A stretch of 64,000 bases of DNA from Liolophura sinensis (lineage: Eukaryota > Mollusca > Polyplacophora > Chitonida > Chitonidae): contig NC_088304.1 of NCBI RefSeq assembly GCF_032854445.1, forward strand, positions 17,275,850-17,339,849, in the 5' to 3' direction. Below, in pieces: positions 25,330 to 37,429 of this stretch. Position 1 is the stretch's first letter. Each line of letters begins with the position of its first letter. The notes below the pieces were generated by a model. That model had not been told where the DNA came from. It was given only the letters and a program-made list of their open reading frames with translations, and made no database searches. The position numbers were made by a program, and so were the translations under genes.

Positions 25330-26455
25330 AAGTGCAGTCGAGTTGTAGACACGTCAAGTATTCTGAAACATGAACTGACAGTTGTTCCTCTGTCCTTGGC
25401 AAAAGCAGATGGGACAATGAATTCAAATACAAAATCAGATCTATTTTCAGATCTGTTTGGTCACTATGTTCGTGGTGCTACGTGAGTTGATGTGATTTTT
25501 GACAGATATCTTGACTCTATGTCAAAATGATAACTAACGGTAAGGTTCACTTCCACAATTTTGGGCTCAGCATGTGAGAACAAAGCGGACCTTGCTTCAC
25601 TCTGGTCAGGTGACCTGATGAGCCGTTATGTTAAGGCCGGTAGCGAATTGATAATAGGTATGGGTTTTCTTTTCATTGGGAATGCCTCATCAAAAACAAG
25701 AGGCACTCTGGCCAGTCTAACTTGTGATAAAGAAGAACATGCATTATTCTCCGGGGACTAGAAGCTACAAAATTCAAGGTCATAGTCAATGGCAGACATA
25801 CTGATTTTTTCCTTCTCCTCTTGCATTTTTTCCACAAAAAAAGTCTCGTCATAGACGATATTAAAGAAACTGCCCCAACCTGTCCGCGATAGTCTGTTAA
25901 GGTTTCATGCCCTGACTGGTTCTGACACCACCTAATCATTTACAGGACAGGGCAAGGAGATGTTGGTAAATCTTTGTAGAACATCCCCATCTTCTTAACA
26001 GAGTTGGTCGCGATGGATCATTGGCAGCCGTCAAAGTGTTTGTTTGTCGTTTGGCCCGGATGTCGAAGGTGGAATGAACCAGGCTAAATATGATCTTTTC
26101 CGAAAAAGGAAGAAACAAACTGAAAATGTGCCAGCAACAGAAAATACTCTTAAGTCACACTTTGCAAGAGTAAATTGTCAGGCGAATGTGCGGTTGAGCG
26201 CTGGACGGTGTGACGATCAAAAGGCAGTGGTCGTGCCATCATTCTCCGGTGGATGGCGAGAAACTGATCGGGAACTTGCTATCTGGACTACGCTTCCAGC
26301 AGTAGCAGTGTCATGTACTGAGTTGATGACGTGTGGCTGCAAAACAAAATGCCTTACAACTTCCTGCAAATACCACAAGACATGCATCCTAGCGTGTGGG
26401 TGTGAGTCCCAGGGTTGCTGCAACCCTGCTACGAATAAGGACGAATATGTTGTTT
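25330..26455 (+). pseudogene. Decayed 3' part of the same family (HALTGSDTT motif and Cys-rich tail)
   Basis: Segments in order are HELTVVPLSLAKADGTMNSN, VIFDRYLDSM, PQPVRDSLLRFHALTGSDTT, LSFGPDVEGGMNQAKYDLFR, and NVPATENTLKSHFARVNCQA. They end in a cysteine-rich stretch MTCGCKTKCLTTSCKYHKTC then ILACGCESQGCCNP. FHALTGCDTT and a CXC-like cysteine tail are the hallmark end of the family. The last 137 codons (26044-26457) are open, while upstream parts contain stops. The expected central ~300 residues between the two halves are not recognisable, and a LINE lies in the gap. Confidence 0.68.
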
Positions 26456-27549
26456 GAACAAATGTTGTTTGACAATTGTGGCAAAGTTGAAATGACTGTA
26501 CAAGTAATTGGATTTGCTGGTCTATCAACGTGCTTTTCTCTCATTTGCAGCCAACAGGAAATGAACAATGATTCAACTAACAACTTCCATTTATAACCTC
26601 ACCCAACTCTAACATTTAGCCCTTTTAAAAGGAGTGTGGACAAAAAATAGATGTTTTTCACATGGAATGAATGGCGTTACGCTTGATGCCATATGGTAGC
26701 CATTTTGAAATAGAAAATTGCAATTAAGCTCTGCCTTGTTGCTTGTAAATAATAATGAAGATAACAACGCATAAACGTATCTTTTACATCTAAAATTACA
26801 AAATCTGATGCTGGATACCTGATAAAATAATTCTGGATAGTTAGTTTGTAACAAAGAGATGCTATCAAACCAAATCTTAGTCACATTTTCAAGGCTTGGC
26901 TGGCTGACTAAGTTTTATGATTTCAATGTTTCTAACGCCCGTTGTGTGGCGTGGGGAAAAAATCTTGCAAAATCACTTCTTGCACTGTAGCCTAAAAACC
27001 TGTAAATTCGACCGATTATTGTTTGCTATATGCAGTAAGTTACCTTATTTTAGCAGAAATATATCAGGCAATGTTTGTGTTTCCGTCATAGATTTATGAC
27101 GTGTGCATGTCATTTATGGTGATTAATATATTGGTACATTGTGGCGCGATGTTGCTACATGCCACATCAGTAATAGTGTATAGGGCAATGATAACACCAT
27201 TCTACTGGAGGTAAACTTGGTATCTTTTTGTATGGTAAATCAGGCCTATAAAGTTTGTGATAAGGAATGCCAGGAGATTAACTCTATCACTTAAGTAATG
27301 TATTTTTATCCCTCGAGTAAAATTCGTCATACAATCGGCAAGTTTAATGCTGATAATGATGCAAAAACACCTGAAAAGAAACCAACCGGAAACATAAAAT
27401 TACCGGATGTCCTAGTCTAAAGTAAAAATTTTTACGTCTTTTGGGTAAAGAAGATTTTCGGATAGTTTTTAGCAAACGGTAAAACCTCATGTAATAGCTT
27501 AACAAATTCATTGTAACAAGATAATAAATCTCAAAACAGGGAAAAACAT

Positions 27550-27745
27550 CATCTACAACATGCGGATGTGGTGATGAATATATTGAAGAATTTGGTTGAC
27601 TTATTAAAATATCATCTACAGTATACGGGTGTGGTGATGAATATATTGAAGAAACTGGTTGACTTATTAAAATATCATCTACAGTAAGCGGGTGTGGTGA
27701 TGAATATATTGAAGAAACTGGTTGACTCATTAAAATGTCATCTAC
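27550..27745. repeat. 63-bp tandem repeat, three copies
   Basis: CATCTACA recurs at 27550, 27613, 27676 and 27739 (period 63). Units contain GGTGTGGTGATGAATATATT. As 63 is divisible by three, the antisense frame reads a repeated SQPVSSIYSSPHP-type peptide; I see no sign that it is expressed. Confidence 0.93.
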
Positions 27746-29150
27746 AGAACCATACTGGAAGAAGCAAACGATTAAGAATGCGATTTTTAATGGGAAATAT
27801 AACCCTACGCTTAAGAGACTGTTGTATTTGGACTATAGAAAAACTACAAAAACGTCAAACCATTTCAACCGCTTTTCAAACATTTGACCAATTTTACAGT
27901 TGACAACTATTTATTAGTTAGTAACAGTTGTAGCATGATCACATTATCATTGCAGATTATAGTCTTTATAGAATGTATCATAATGGTTAAATAATACATT
28001 TTTATTGATATTTACGATTATAAATATACATGCTGCTAGACAATTAATTGTATGTTAGATGCATTGCAAACGTGGCGTTGTTAAACAATACATTGTATAT
28101 AATAGTGTTGGTGTCCTTGTAAGTGTATTGTAATGACGTGGTCAAGGGTAAACATTTTCAATGAATCTGAACATCCCACTATATATCATTTATATTTTTA
28201 GAAATAAAAGCAACTTGATAATGATCCCGGAACGTATATCGAAACCTTGTGAAACTTTTTACGATGTGATCCCTTGGCTGAATTGTTATTAAACCCACGT
28301 ACAACTATGAGTCCTAAGTAGTATATATAGGTTTCAAATAATAAGTTTTTTATTCAAATATCCGCAAGGAAATTTTTCCAAATTACTTTAATAAAAAGTC
28401 AGGCTCCCGGGAAGAACAGAGAGTTATCTTCGTTAGACACGAGTCTAATTGCCACTCAGTCCGTAAATGTCCCCGAGCTGCATTCATTGAAGTTCTGATT
28501 GTATGGGTCAGATATGGATTTACACTCCAAAATTTGGCGCTATTTAAGTAATTACTTGACCATATAGAGCTTTGGGCGAATCAGTCTTACCCTAACAATG
28601 TATGGCAAGGTTTAATTGGATCAATAAAATCCCTCACACACTTTTTACAGTCGGATCGGCCTTAGAAATGAACTGGAATACTGTGGCTCATTTCAAGCAC
28701 ACTTGAGCTGACTGAACAACGGACTGTGCGGCTGTCGTGTATCGCTATATTTATGACGGGGCCGTCGAACAAGATTTTTGAACGTGTGAACGTTTTTCAT
28801 GTATACTATTTTACTCGTCAAGTAATACAAAACTCATCCGAGTTCTGATTACAAGCTATTATCAGATCTATAGACTGACTGGTTGACTCATTATTTTTAC
28901 CATTGACCACCCAGTCTGATGCTGTCCCCAAAAAATCCGGTTCACGTTACACTTTGGGGTAGCTGTTTTTGAACAGCTTGATTTGGCAGTTGGCTTCTTC
29001 ACTAAGTCACTGGATGTCACTGATGTCTGGATTATGTCTCCGGTCGTCCTTTGTCGTTCATCTAATTTAGTTCATTATGAAAGGGAAGCCATCCACCAGC
29101 ATTATTTCACAGCGGTGACATTTTGACCTCAGTCAAAATGTCTTCATCCT

Positions 29151-29272
29151 CAGTCCATTTACCAATAATCACATTTGTATTTTCTCATTCTCAGTCCATT
29201 TACCAGATATCACATTTGTATTTTCTCATTCTCAGTCCATTTACCAGATATCACATTTGTATTTTCTCATTG
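29151..29272. repeat. 41-bp tandem repeat, three copies
   Basis: CAGTCCATTTACCAGATATC units start at 29151, 29192 and 29233. The surroundings are AT-rich with no gene. Confidence 0.92.
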
Positions 29273-29391
29273 TGCCTTTTATTTCTACGTTTATTATTTT
29301 TACTACAAAGCAAATAAATTGGCTATGTAAGAATCGAGTAAATGAATACCTGATATTTTTTACTGTTCGCCTTATGGTCTATGCTTCTTTA

Positions 29392-29535
29392 GTTATTTAT
29401 TTGACTGTTTGACCACACAAGAGTTTTTCACTGATATGACGACGATGAGCTTTATTGGTGGAGAAAGCCGGATGATCACATCATGAAATGTCTTGAGTAC
29501 AATGTAAACATTAACTACACAAATAAATTAATGAA
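29392..29535 (-). mobile_element. Diverged SINE-like fragment
   Basis: TTATTTATTTGACTGTTTGA, AGAGTTTTTCACTGATATGA and CGACGATGAGCTTTATTGG have the order of the common SINE tail but are heavily mutated. The following 70 bp do not match. Confidence 0.45.
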
Positions 29536-32500
29536 TAAATTGTGGGTTGTTAGTTGTAAACAGTGTCGCCATTTTTTTTTTCATTAAATAAATCAATATT
29601 TATTGCCTCCCAGGAGGCATAAGAAGTCAGAGAGATAGGGTTGATCTTCTTATCAAATCTTACAGGTATGCTTGTTTTCAATTACCATTAAGCAAGTCGC
29701 ACAGAGGTACTGCTATATTGTTACTTTTATGTATTATATCCTTCCATTTTCACTCGCCCTATACAATATGACTCGGTGTTTTCTAGTTCAAACACTGAAT
29801 CATTATGTCTTTTATGCCTGGTGTAATATGGATACTAATAATACGCATATGGATCCCTATCAGCATTTTCTTCCTGACGATGTTTCGAAACAGCTAGATG
29901 TGCAGCTTGTACCAGACCGGACCGTGTTACCCACAACATGTTAGGGAGCATCAATTCGCTAACCAGTCCACAAACCGGTACGCCAATGGGTTAAACGTCC
30001 TAACGTTGGCATTCTGTTTCAGCACTGTTTAATATGTAAGAGGCATTATCAACACATTTCCCCAGGAGATGAATTAATAATATGAAACAGAAAGTGAATA
30101 ATGTGTAAATGTGTAAGCTTTCACAGCAACGGGATTATGTGGATAAGATACCCAAGATGGCTGCCTCTACTCACGTTAGTTCACTAGCCTACCTCTCTTT
30201 CGGTGAAATCACTTAGGAACAACAAATGTCCTGCTTTTGAGTGAAATAAGCTTTAGTCAGGTACTGTCATCATGTTTGGTTTAGGGAAGATACGAAGTGT
30301 TTATGTGACTTGTGGAAATTGATAGCAGTCGAGTCGAACAGCTAGGTTTAAAGTTTATAAAAAAAAACAACAAAAAACTGCGGGCTTAAGAAAGGTGTAC
30401 TTTGAAGCAATTTTCACCCCTAAAGTGAAAGTCGAAAAGTTTGTACTGTTATACGTTATTATACATGATAATCTGCAAATTAAGGAATAAAACCAAAGCC
30501 TTTCCTATATCCTTTAGGTCGCTTCGTGATCCCGGCAGACCAGATCGTATTTCAAATTTTGACGTAAGCGAGAAATGGCTTTGTGTAATCGGTCCTAAAC
30601 ATAATCGCCGACAGTGATTAAGTAGGTAATTAGCAAAAGTAATGAATTTTTTAATTTGTAAATAATTTGTAATTTCCAGATACGCTCTTTGTGACTACTA
30701 TGACTAATCCGATATTAGGACAGTTCTATGGCTAGTCTTAACAGTCCCGCCAACTCTGTGCTATTCTTTAACCTCGCGAAAGTTTTGTTTTGGCAGCATA
30801 AAAGTCACCAGCTACTGCTCAGAGCACTGTTCGGAGATCAGGATTCAGACTGTGATGTACAGCAGGATCTAGTCCATCTAGATGGACTCAGTGAGTATTT
30901 TAAAATTCTGACATTCATCATGACACCGAGTCCAACGCGCACTGCAATTCGATGGGCATCTATTTAGCTATACGAGAATTTACTAGGGATAAAAGTCAAC
31001 TTTCTGCCTTGGAGGTGTAACATTAAAATCAGATGTCCACTGGGCAATCAGCGGACTTTCCCCTGTATACCCTAAATTTTCTTCATTTAGTACACCCTTT
31101 ATGTCATTCTTTAGGCATGGTAGATATGATGGTCAAGAAAGGGTTATTTTGGAATGTCAATTTGAACAGGCACTGTAAAATCCTGTTAGGTTTACTTCCT
31201 GATTGAACTTAAGTACCTAAGTGGCTATGGGAACATCCTTTCCGTCCACTGGGTAGGCCTATACATACAACCTACATGGAAGTCAGACCTATTAGCATTT
31301 TGCCTGGGTACTGTGTGTTTCTCTCTGGTGAAATGGTCAGTGGCGAATTGTTAAAGTTGAGCATCTGAAAGACTGTGGTACGGAGGATTGGAGGAAGACT
31401 GACAGTTCTTGTTTTCATCTCGTCAGAGCGCAGATACTTTTCCTGGGTAATTGGCTTAACATGTTGATGTTTATGAATGTTATTAATTGCATTTTCAGGT
31501 ACTTGGTTACATGTATAACAATAGTAGCTCGATATGATTTCCTTAGAAGTTGTCTCACTTAACAGTGACCTTCTAAAGATAAACCATCACAAACTTTGGT
31601 GTTAATAGTGTTAAGAAGTTAGGGGTGTTACAACGTTTATTCTAACAATCTTTAGACATAAGTAAGATTCTGGTGTAGTAAATCTCATCCTAACAAGAGA
31701 TTTATTGGTCTTAAACTGTTCCTCAGCGATACACGTCAAAAAGTTCCACATACCAAAGGTTTGTGTTGTTTCTTGGAATAAGCAATTATCTGTTGTCTCT
31801 GCTAGTTTCATATCCAGGACTTCTGATTGAAGTTCAGTGTGTTTAAATGCGTCTACTCCCGCTTGTGTTGTACAGGAAGGTCTTTGGAAACCATGGTCTG
31901 ATATACATGTTTAAACATTCTGTACACCTAACTTAGAGAATAAAATGTACCCTTAAACACATGCATGCACAACTCCAAAGTCAAGTGTCTAGTCGTTTCT
32001 TCACAAAGGGAGGTAAATCGCAACCCAGGTCTCAAGTGAAATGTTACGATATAGGACGGTTTCACCAAACAATACTACCTGCGCTTTACTGTGTACTGAC
32101 TGGTAAAACTTATGACGTTAGATCAAGATCTACGACTTGTACTTTTGAAGCAAACAGTTTAAGTTTTCTGACAGGAAGTTGATCAGACTAGTACAATGGC
32201 AAAAGACTTTTTTCTCTCTAATTTTGGTCCCTCTGAGGTTTCGCTGGGTTGCTTCGTCTGCCAGTCGGTTACAAGCTCTGGCAGTAGAGTAAGACTAACA
32301 CACTGGTTTGCCTTTTCCAAGGCCTCCATTCAGAACTTCTCATCTGAATACATGTAGATCCTCTCTATGTAAAGCTGCTTTTCAGAGAAGACAATAATGT
32401 CAAAATATTCCAATCCACCAATCCACCAGCTCGCTCGTTACTTGTGTTCATTGTGCAGCAATCTGTGGAAGCGAAGAAAAATATAAATGAGTTTTTAATG

Positions 32501-33713
32501 TCGGAGACAGTATTTGTAAACACTGTTAGAGTTAAATGTATATATGTAGGGCCTATATATTTGTTGATATTCATTTTGACTATACTAGGAGTCAATGAGC
32601 GATGGCTCTGAAATGTGGGTGCTCCCTGTTCAGTCTGCCTCACTTTGTGTCGCGTTATATACAGAAACCTTGTTAAACATGGGCTAATGTGTTTTGATAG
32701 GTGTAGGAATACTGTAATCGTATATGTACAAGTAGAAACCAATGAACATTTAACACCAATAATCAAGGTTAATATATGACACTGCGCCACCAAAACTCTG
32801 AGTGTAAGGATACGTATAGTAGGAACACTGCTTATCCATGACGTATATGACATGCCCGATCTATGGACTATATGATGAGCTGTGAAACGGTTATTTGGGT
32901 ACCGCCTATCCCAGTGTTATAAAAGCGGCGTCGAGTTAGTAGTCTGGAATCTGTCTCCGTGCACTCGACTACACTCCATTTGCAGATAGCTTAGATTCAC
33001 TTGAGAGCTTTTTGATCAGCGACAACACTGAGATTTACAACACAAGGTCATTCGCCATTACATTACAGCAGATACTGAGTGCAACAACAGCAACGGGTGG
33101 ATTTTGTTGTTCTGGGCAGCTCCTGTGTGACTGAACTGTACTGAGCTTCCTACAGGTAGCTAAGAAAGAAGGGCAGCAAAAGAAGAAAGGACAACACGAA
33201 ACGTAAACCCTTACACACCTATAAGAAGAAAGAGAGAAAGAAAAAAGCTAAGTACTATCGTTTCATTACTCCTTTCCTTTTCCAGTTTAAGACGAGTCAA
33301 CCAACCTAATTTTCGACAATCCCTCACCATCATCTAACAAGGCGACTGATATCCCTGAACTTAAAAGGTCCCCGAAGCGATTCGCCCAAACCCCTCCTAC
33401 AAACATTGCTAGCTTTATAGCAATTATTCAGTTTAGTGAATACGCGGGCTACCCAATTCCCTAAACAGAAACTGGCCCAAGACCTGAAAAAGAAAGCTGG
33501 GGAGGTTCACACCGTTACGGAACTACCCGGCGGTGACCTTTAAACCCGATACAGACCCGAAACGCAGTTCCAGAAACATCTTTCTGACAAGTTGACCTTC
33601 TAGCTGACAAACCAGTAAATATTAAACCATATACACTTCGAAGAACACAATATAAAGGTGTAATTTATGGCATTTACCTAAACACCAAAATGGAAGATCT
33701 AATGAATAAGTTG

Positions 33714-34062
33714 AAAGATCAAAATGTCCTGTATGCAAAACGCCTCAGTAACGATAACACACTAACAAGTATAATGCTTGTCTTTAAAAATTAAAAATAC
33801 CAGAAACAGTTCAGCTGTCTTTGCACAACATTATTGTGAAGCCTTTCTATGAAGCGCCAAGACGTTGTTACCAGTGCCAAAAATTTGATCAAAAGATCAA
33901 AATGCTCTGTATGCAAAACGCCTAAGTAACGATAACACACTAACAAGTACAATGCTTGTCTTTAAAAATTAAAAATACCAGAAACAGTTCAGCTGTCTTT
34001 GCACAACATTATTGTGAAGCCTTTCTATGAAGCGCCAAGACGTTGCTACCAGTGCCAAAAAT
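33714..34062 (+). repeat. 178-bp tandem duplication inside LINE ORF1
   Basis: TGTATGCAAAACGCCT and the following ~150 bp to CCAGTGCCAAAAATTT occur twice, 178 bp apart, with few differences (for example GACGTTGTTACC against GACGTTGCTACC). Confidence 0.9.
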
Positions 34063-34238
34063 TTTGTCACACAAAGAAAGTTTGTAAATCCGACATTGTT
34101 TGCCCTAAATGTTCAGGAAAGCACGAATATCAAAATTGTACAGAAACAAAAGCCACCTGCGCAAACTGTAAACGAAACCACTCAGCAGGATACAAAGGGT
34201 GCAGCGCATACAAAAGAGCCAAAACAATAAGTTTATAA
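33999..34238 (+). pseudogene. LINE ORF1 Gag-like zinc-knuckle remnant
   Basis: CYQCQKFCHTKKVC, CPKCSGKHEYQNC and CANCKRNHSAGYKGC form three CCHC-type knuckles, typical of nucleic-acid-binding ORF1 proteins of jockey/I-type retrotransposons. A partial copy of its first part lies 178 bp upstream. Confidence 0.85.
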
Positions 34239-34677
34239 AGGCAGATAAAGGAGTAAGCTACACCGAAGCTGTCAAACGAGCCAGGCAAACCCAAAACTCA
34301 CCAGAGAAAGCGTGCTACCAAGCTTTAATTCTAAGGACACAATGGCAGCGCAAGGTGAACTATCCGAACGCGAAAATCATGCACAGGAAACCGGAACTGA
34401 ACAAACCGAAAAAATTAGCATGAGTAAACTGGAATGTCTGGGTTTTTTTAAATATAGTGATCAACTCTGATCACAATCAACGGTCAGCCAATAGAACCAA
34501 AACTTACATAATAACCAATATCGCACCTGACTTTCTAAATTGGAAATTCACCCCCAGAGAAATAATTGAATGGGGAATGAACCCAAAATTTGCCCATAAG
34601 ACATCCACCCCAACCAAAATAATAGAACGCCAATATAAATACAGCCCTAACGATGATCAACTGTAAGGCTTCAAATT

Positions 34678-34990
34678 TTGATCAATAAATTCAATCGAAA
34701 TCACATCAAAATCCTACAATGGAATGCCTGCGGCATTCAAAAAAACGGAGACAACCTAAAAGTACTTACCTCTGAAACTAACCCAGAGGTTACTTGTAAT
34801 CAGGAAACTTTCCTCAAACCAGGAAACAACCCAAACAACAAATTCAATATCCCTGGCTATAAAGCATAGCGATGTGAGGCTCAAATAACGTAAATGACTT
34901 ACTTGATTGGCAAGCTATTCAAATATACCAGGACAATAAACCAATTCACATTATAAACATATACTCTCCCGGAAGTATGAGGAAAATCTA
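34678..34990 (+). pseudogene. LINE endonuclease N-terminal remnant
   Basis: IKILQWNACGIQKNGDNLKV, then NPEVTCNQETFL with the catalytic-type Glu of APE endonucleases, and later IHIINIYSPGSM. It is closed by a stop after NIPGYKA. Confidence 0.75.
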
Positions 34991-35229
34991 TCCAAAACAT
35001 CTCGAACTGGGTAGAAAAATGGGGATTTAAATTCTAAATTAACACGTATTGTGGGGGGGGGGGAATGGACAAAAAATGGACTACTTTACAAATATGACAT
35101 TGCCTTGCCCAAGCAACAAGAAAACATATATCAAAGCTCAAGTTTTAGAATACTTCCACAAACACTACAACGGCCGTCTATAAATATATAATGACGGATC
35201 CAAAAATTGCAATTACAATGGCACTACAA

Positions 35230-35800
35230 TGGATTCTTGAACAAACCAAAGCGAGTAGCCATACTAAGCGACTCCCTCAGCGGATTAATATCCATCCAAA
35301 ACTCCAAATCTGAGAGCAGACCAGACCTCCTAAAAGAAATAATCTCGCTAACAAGACACAGAAACAAAAAAATGAACTGACTCTAGCATGGTTCCAGCGC
35401 ACGTTAATATTCGAGGAAATGAAATTGCAGATCGGGCAACAAAATGGAGTCTGCAGAAATATCAACAAGATATAGACGCCACCCGTGAGCCAAACTGAAA
35501 TATACACATTGATCAATACCCAAATTAACAATCGGTGGAAAGAGGAACGGGATAAAGAACCCCGCGGACGGAGGCACTACAAAATATTGGACGGAACGAT
35601 TACAAAATTCGTTCCAATTATTGAATAACTAGGATGACAAAAACATATCACGCCTGAGACTAGGGATAACAGGGCTCGAAGCACATCTAGCATCTATAAT
35701 CCAAAATTCTTCCCTAACTTGCCCAGCCTATCAAGAACATGATGAAACCATAGAGAACTATTGCTACAATGTATTGGACACAGTAAAACAAACACGATTT
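35230..35800 (+). pseudogene. LINE RNase H and C-terminal remnants
   Basis: RVAILSDSLSGLISIQNSKS (the second acidic position of RNase H) and GNEIADRATKW (the last Asp motif) are followed by ISRLRLGITGLEAHLASIIQ. Stops and frame shifts occur between the segments. Confidence 0.7.
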
Positions 35801-35949
35801 GCAGAATGACTGAAAATCCACAAATGTGAGCTTGACCTTCAGCCTATCCTCAACTCCAAACCACATCTGAAAGCACAAATATTCTCCTTACTGAAAGAAT
35901 ACATAAAACTGACGGCTTACGGAAGCCGAGTCTAATAAAACACTATCGA

Positions 35950-36170
35950 CCAACAACGGCGATACCTTGATTCTGAGGGCAGTTTCTGCTCTGGTCAACA
36001 ATACGTCACTATTCTCTGATTAAAGACAGTGCATTTTCCGATATTACCAAACATATATACTAACAACGGTGATACCTTTATTTTGAGGGCCGCTTATTCC
36101 ACAGATACATAATTCCTCCCTACAACTTTATCCCCGACTACATTGACGATACCTTGATCTTGAGAGCCGA
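35950..36170 (+). repeat. Three dispersed copies of a ~25-bp motif
   Basis: ACAACGGCGATACCTTGATT (35954), ACAACGGTGATACCTTTATT (36063) and TTGACGATACCTTGATCTTG (36144), each followed by a GAGGGC or GAGAGCC. They lie in the 3' part of the LINE region. Confidence 0.7.
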
Positions 36171-36527
36171 TGAAACGTCTATGAAACCGATGTGCAAAAA
36201 CCAAGCACACGAAAACAATATAACCACAAAAAATGACTATTGATTAATAATTTCTCCATTTACAAATCTGCCTGCTTGTTTGTTTATCTGTTCTTATTAG
36301 TTGATATTTATTTTCTACTTATTTACAAATGTGTATATGATCATACGAGGGCAGATCCTCTATCTATTTTTGATTGGTAGCTACACCACTAATCTGCTCC
36401 TAGGTATCTGTTTGATCAAATATCTTCTTGCTTAAGATATACATTATCTTATAAACAAAACCGCTTCAAAAATACAACTGTCTTGTATATTTTTCTCAAT
36501 TTGTTTTCACAGGAACAAAGAACAAGG

Positions 36528-37110
36528 ATGAAAATATTAATCATCGGCAGCAGTTACGTTCATAAACTGGAGAATAGTATCCTTCGAAAGTCGATCCCAA
36601 ACTCTAGAATCGACATTTAGAACAAGCCAGGACATTCGGTTCTTTGGAATTGGAGGAGCTAGAATTGGGGCACTTAGATACTCTGGAAGATTGGAAAGTC
36701 TTACAGGAGACAAAACTGGACATAGTTATCCTCCACATAGGGGAAAACGATGCGGACTCCCACAAATCAGCATCAGCAATTTGCGCTGATATTTTGGACT
36801 ATGTTGGTGCACTTAAATCGAAATTCCAAATTCCAAGTATCTACATCAGCCAGCTTCTTTACCGTAAGGTAACTCGAATTTCGGTCAAAACAGAACACAA
36901 AAATGCATGAGATTAACATGCTGACAAGCAACCAATGGGCCACCACAGACATAGGGCACTGATCCGACCACAAATGCAGACATAGGGCACTAATCCGACC
37001 ACAAATTCAAATTCTAACCAACGGCGGAGTGCACCTGAACACTTTAGGCCAGGAACTGTTCTACCGGTCTATGAAACGTGCTGTCTTCGCCACCATGGGA
37101 GACCACGAAT
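36528..37110 (+). pseudogene. SGNH-hydrolase-like ORF, probably from a retroelement
   Basis: MKILIIGSSYVHKLENS gives a block-I-like serine motif; FGIGGARIGAL in another frame is block-II-like. VILHIGENDADSHKS has the block-III GxND, and GGVHLNTLGQELFYRSMKRA is block-V-like around the catalytic His. At least two frame shifts and a stop at 36618 break it. Free-standing SGNH hydrolase ORFs of this kind are known from DIRS/Ngaro-type and some LINE elements of invertebrates. No tyrosine recombinase is visible nearby. A small duplication (GGGCACTGATCCGACCACAA) sits at 36950-37010. Confidence 0.65.
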
Positions 37111-37356
37111 AAAAACTGGAAATAGAAAAGGAAATCAACTAAAGAATAAAACAGGAAAACAAAAATACCCACGGGACCTAAGAAAATTAACCCCAAGGAA
37201 ACGAAGACCAGAAACTTAATGACTTCATAACAATAGGACTATCTCTTGCTTCAGCTAAGTGGATGAGGCCGGACATCCTTGCTCCTCAATTATACTCGTC
37301 GCACCTGTTACAGGCACAGGTTTCCAGCACGCTGGTTTTCCCTGGATGGCGTCCGG

Positions 37357-37429
37357 TATAAATCGCGGGAGCATCAGAACTCCACGTCACAGGGGAGGAA
37401 GCAAGAGAACAAAACTGTTATCCAATAAA
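37357..37429 (+). promoter_or_regulatory. TATA box and AATAAA 60 bp apart
   Basis: TATAAATC at 37357 and AATAAA at 37424 lie just downstream of the hydrolase remnant. This compact layout is typical of the terminal repeat of a retroelement. I did not find a second copy of the flanking sequence in the window. Confidence 0.35.

Larger units (their letters stand above)
26460..32900. other. 6.4 kb without a recognisable gene
   Basis: Apart from the tandem repeats at 27550 and 29151 and a SINE-like piece at 29392, nothing is recognisable. The 162-codon antisense frame at 32365-32853 has no motif or coding-like composition. Confidence 0.5.
32918..36180 (+). mobile_element. Internally deleted LINE with zinc-knuckle ORF1, endonuclease start and RNase H
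   Basis: A TATAAAAG box at 32918 is followed by a possible 5'UTR, then ORF1 remnants ending in three zinc knuckles (33999-34238). The endonuclease start ILQWNACGIQ..CNQETFL lies at 34678-34869. A piece with HIINIYSPGSMRK follows near 34950. RNase H follows directly (KRVAILSDSLSGLISI near 35250; GNEIADRATK near 35410), so the reverse transcriptase is missing. A tail piece ISRLRLGITGLEAH lies near 35650. RNase H in ORF2 points to the I/Nimb-like clade. Many stops are present and the outer limits are uncertain. Confidence 0.72.

Noticed and set aside
27344-27730. 128-codon antisense frame with repeated SQPVSSIYSSPHP
   Set aside because: Produced by the 63-bp tandem repeat, whose length is divisible by three; no other support.
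30728-30967. Possible exon ending LVHLDGLS at a CTCAGTGAGT donor
   Set aside because: There is a donor-like sequence, but no convincing acceptor, partner exon or known protein match.
32365-32853. 162-codon antisense open frame
   Set aside because: No recognisable domain or biased composition and no splice-linked neighbours; such lengths occur by chance in 64 kb.
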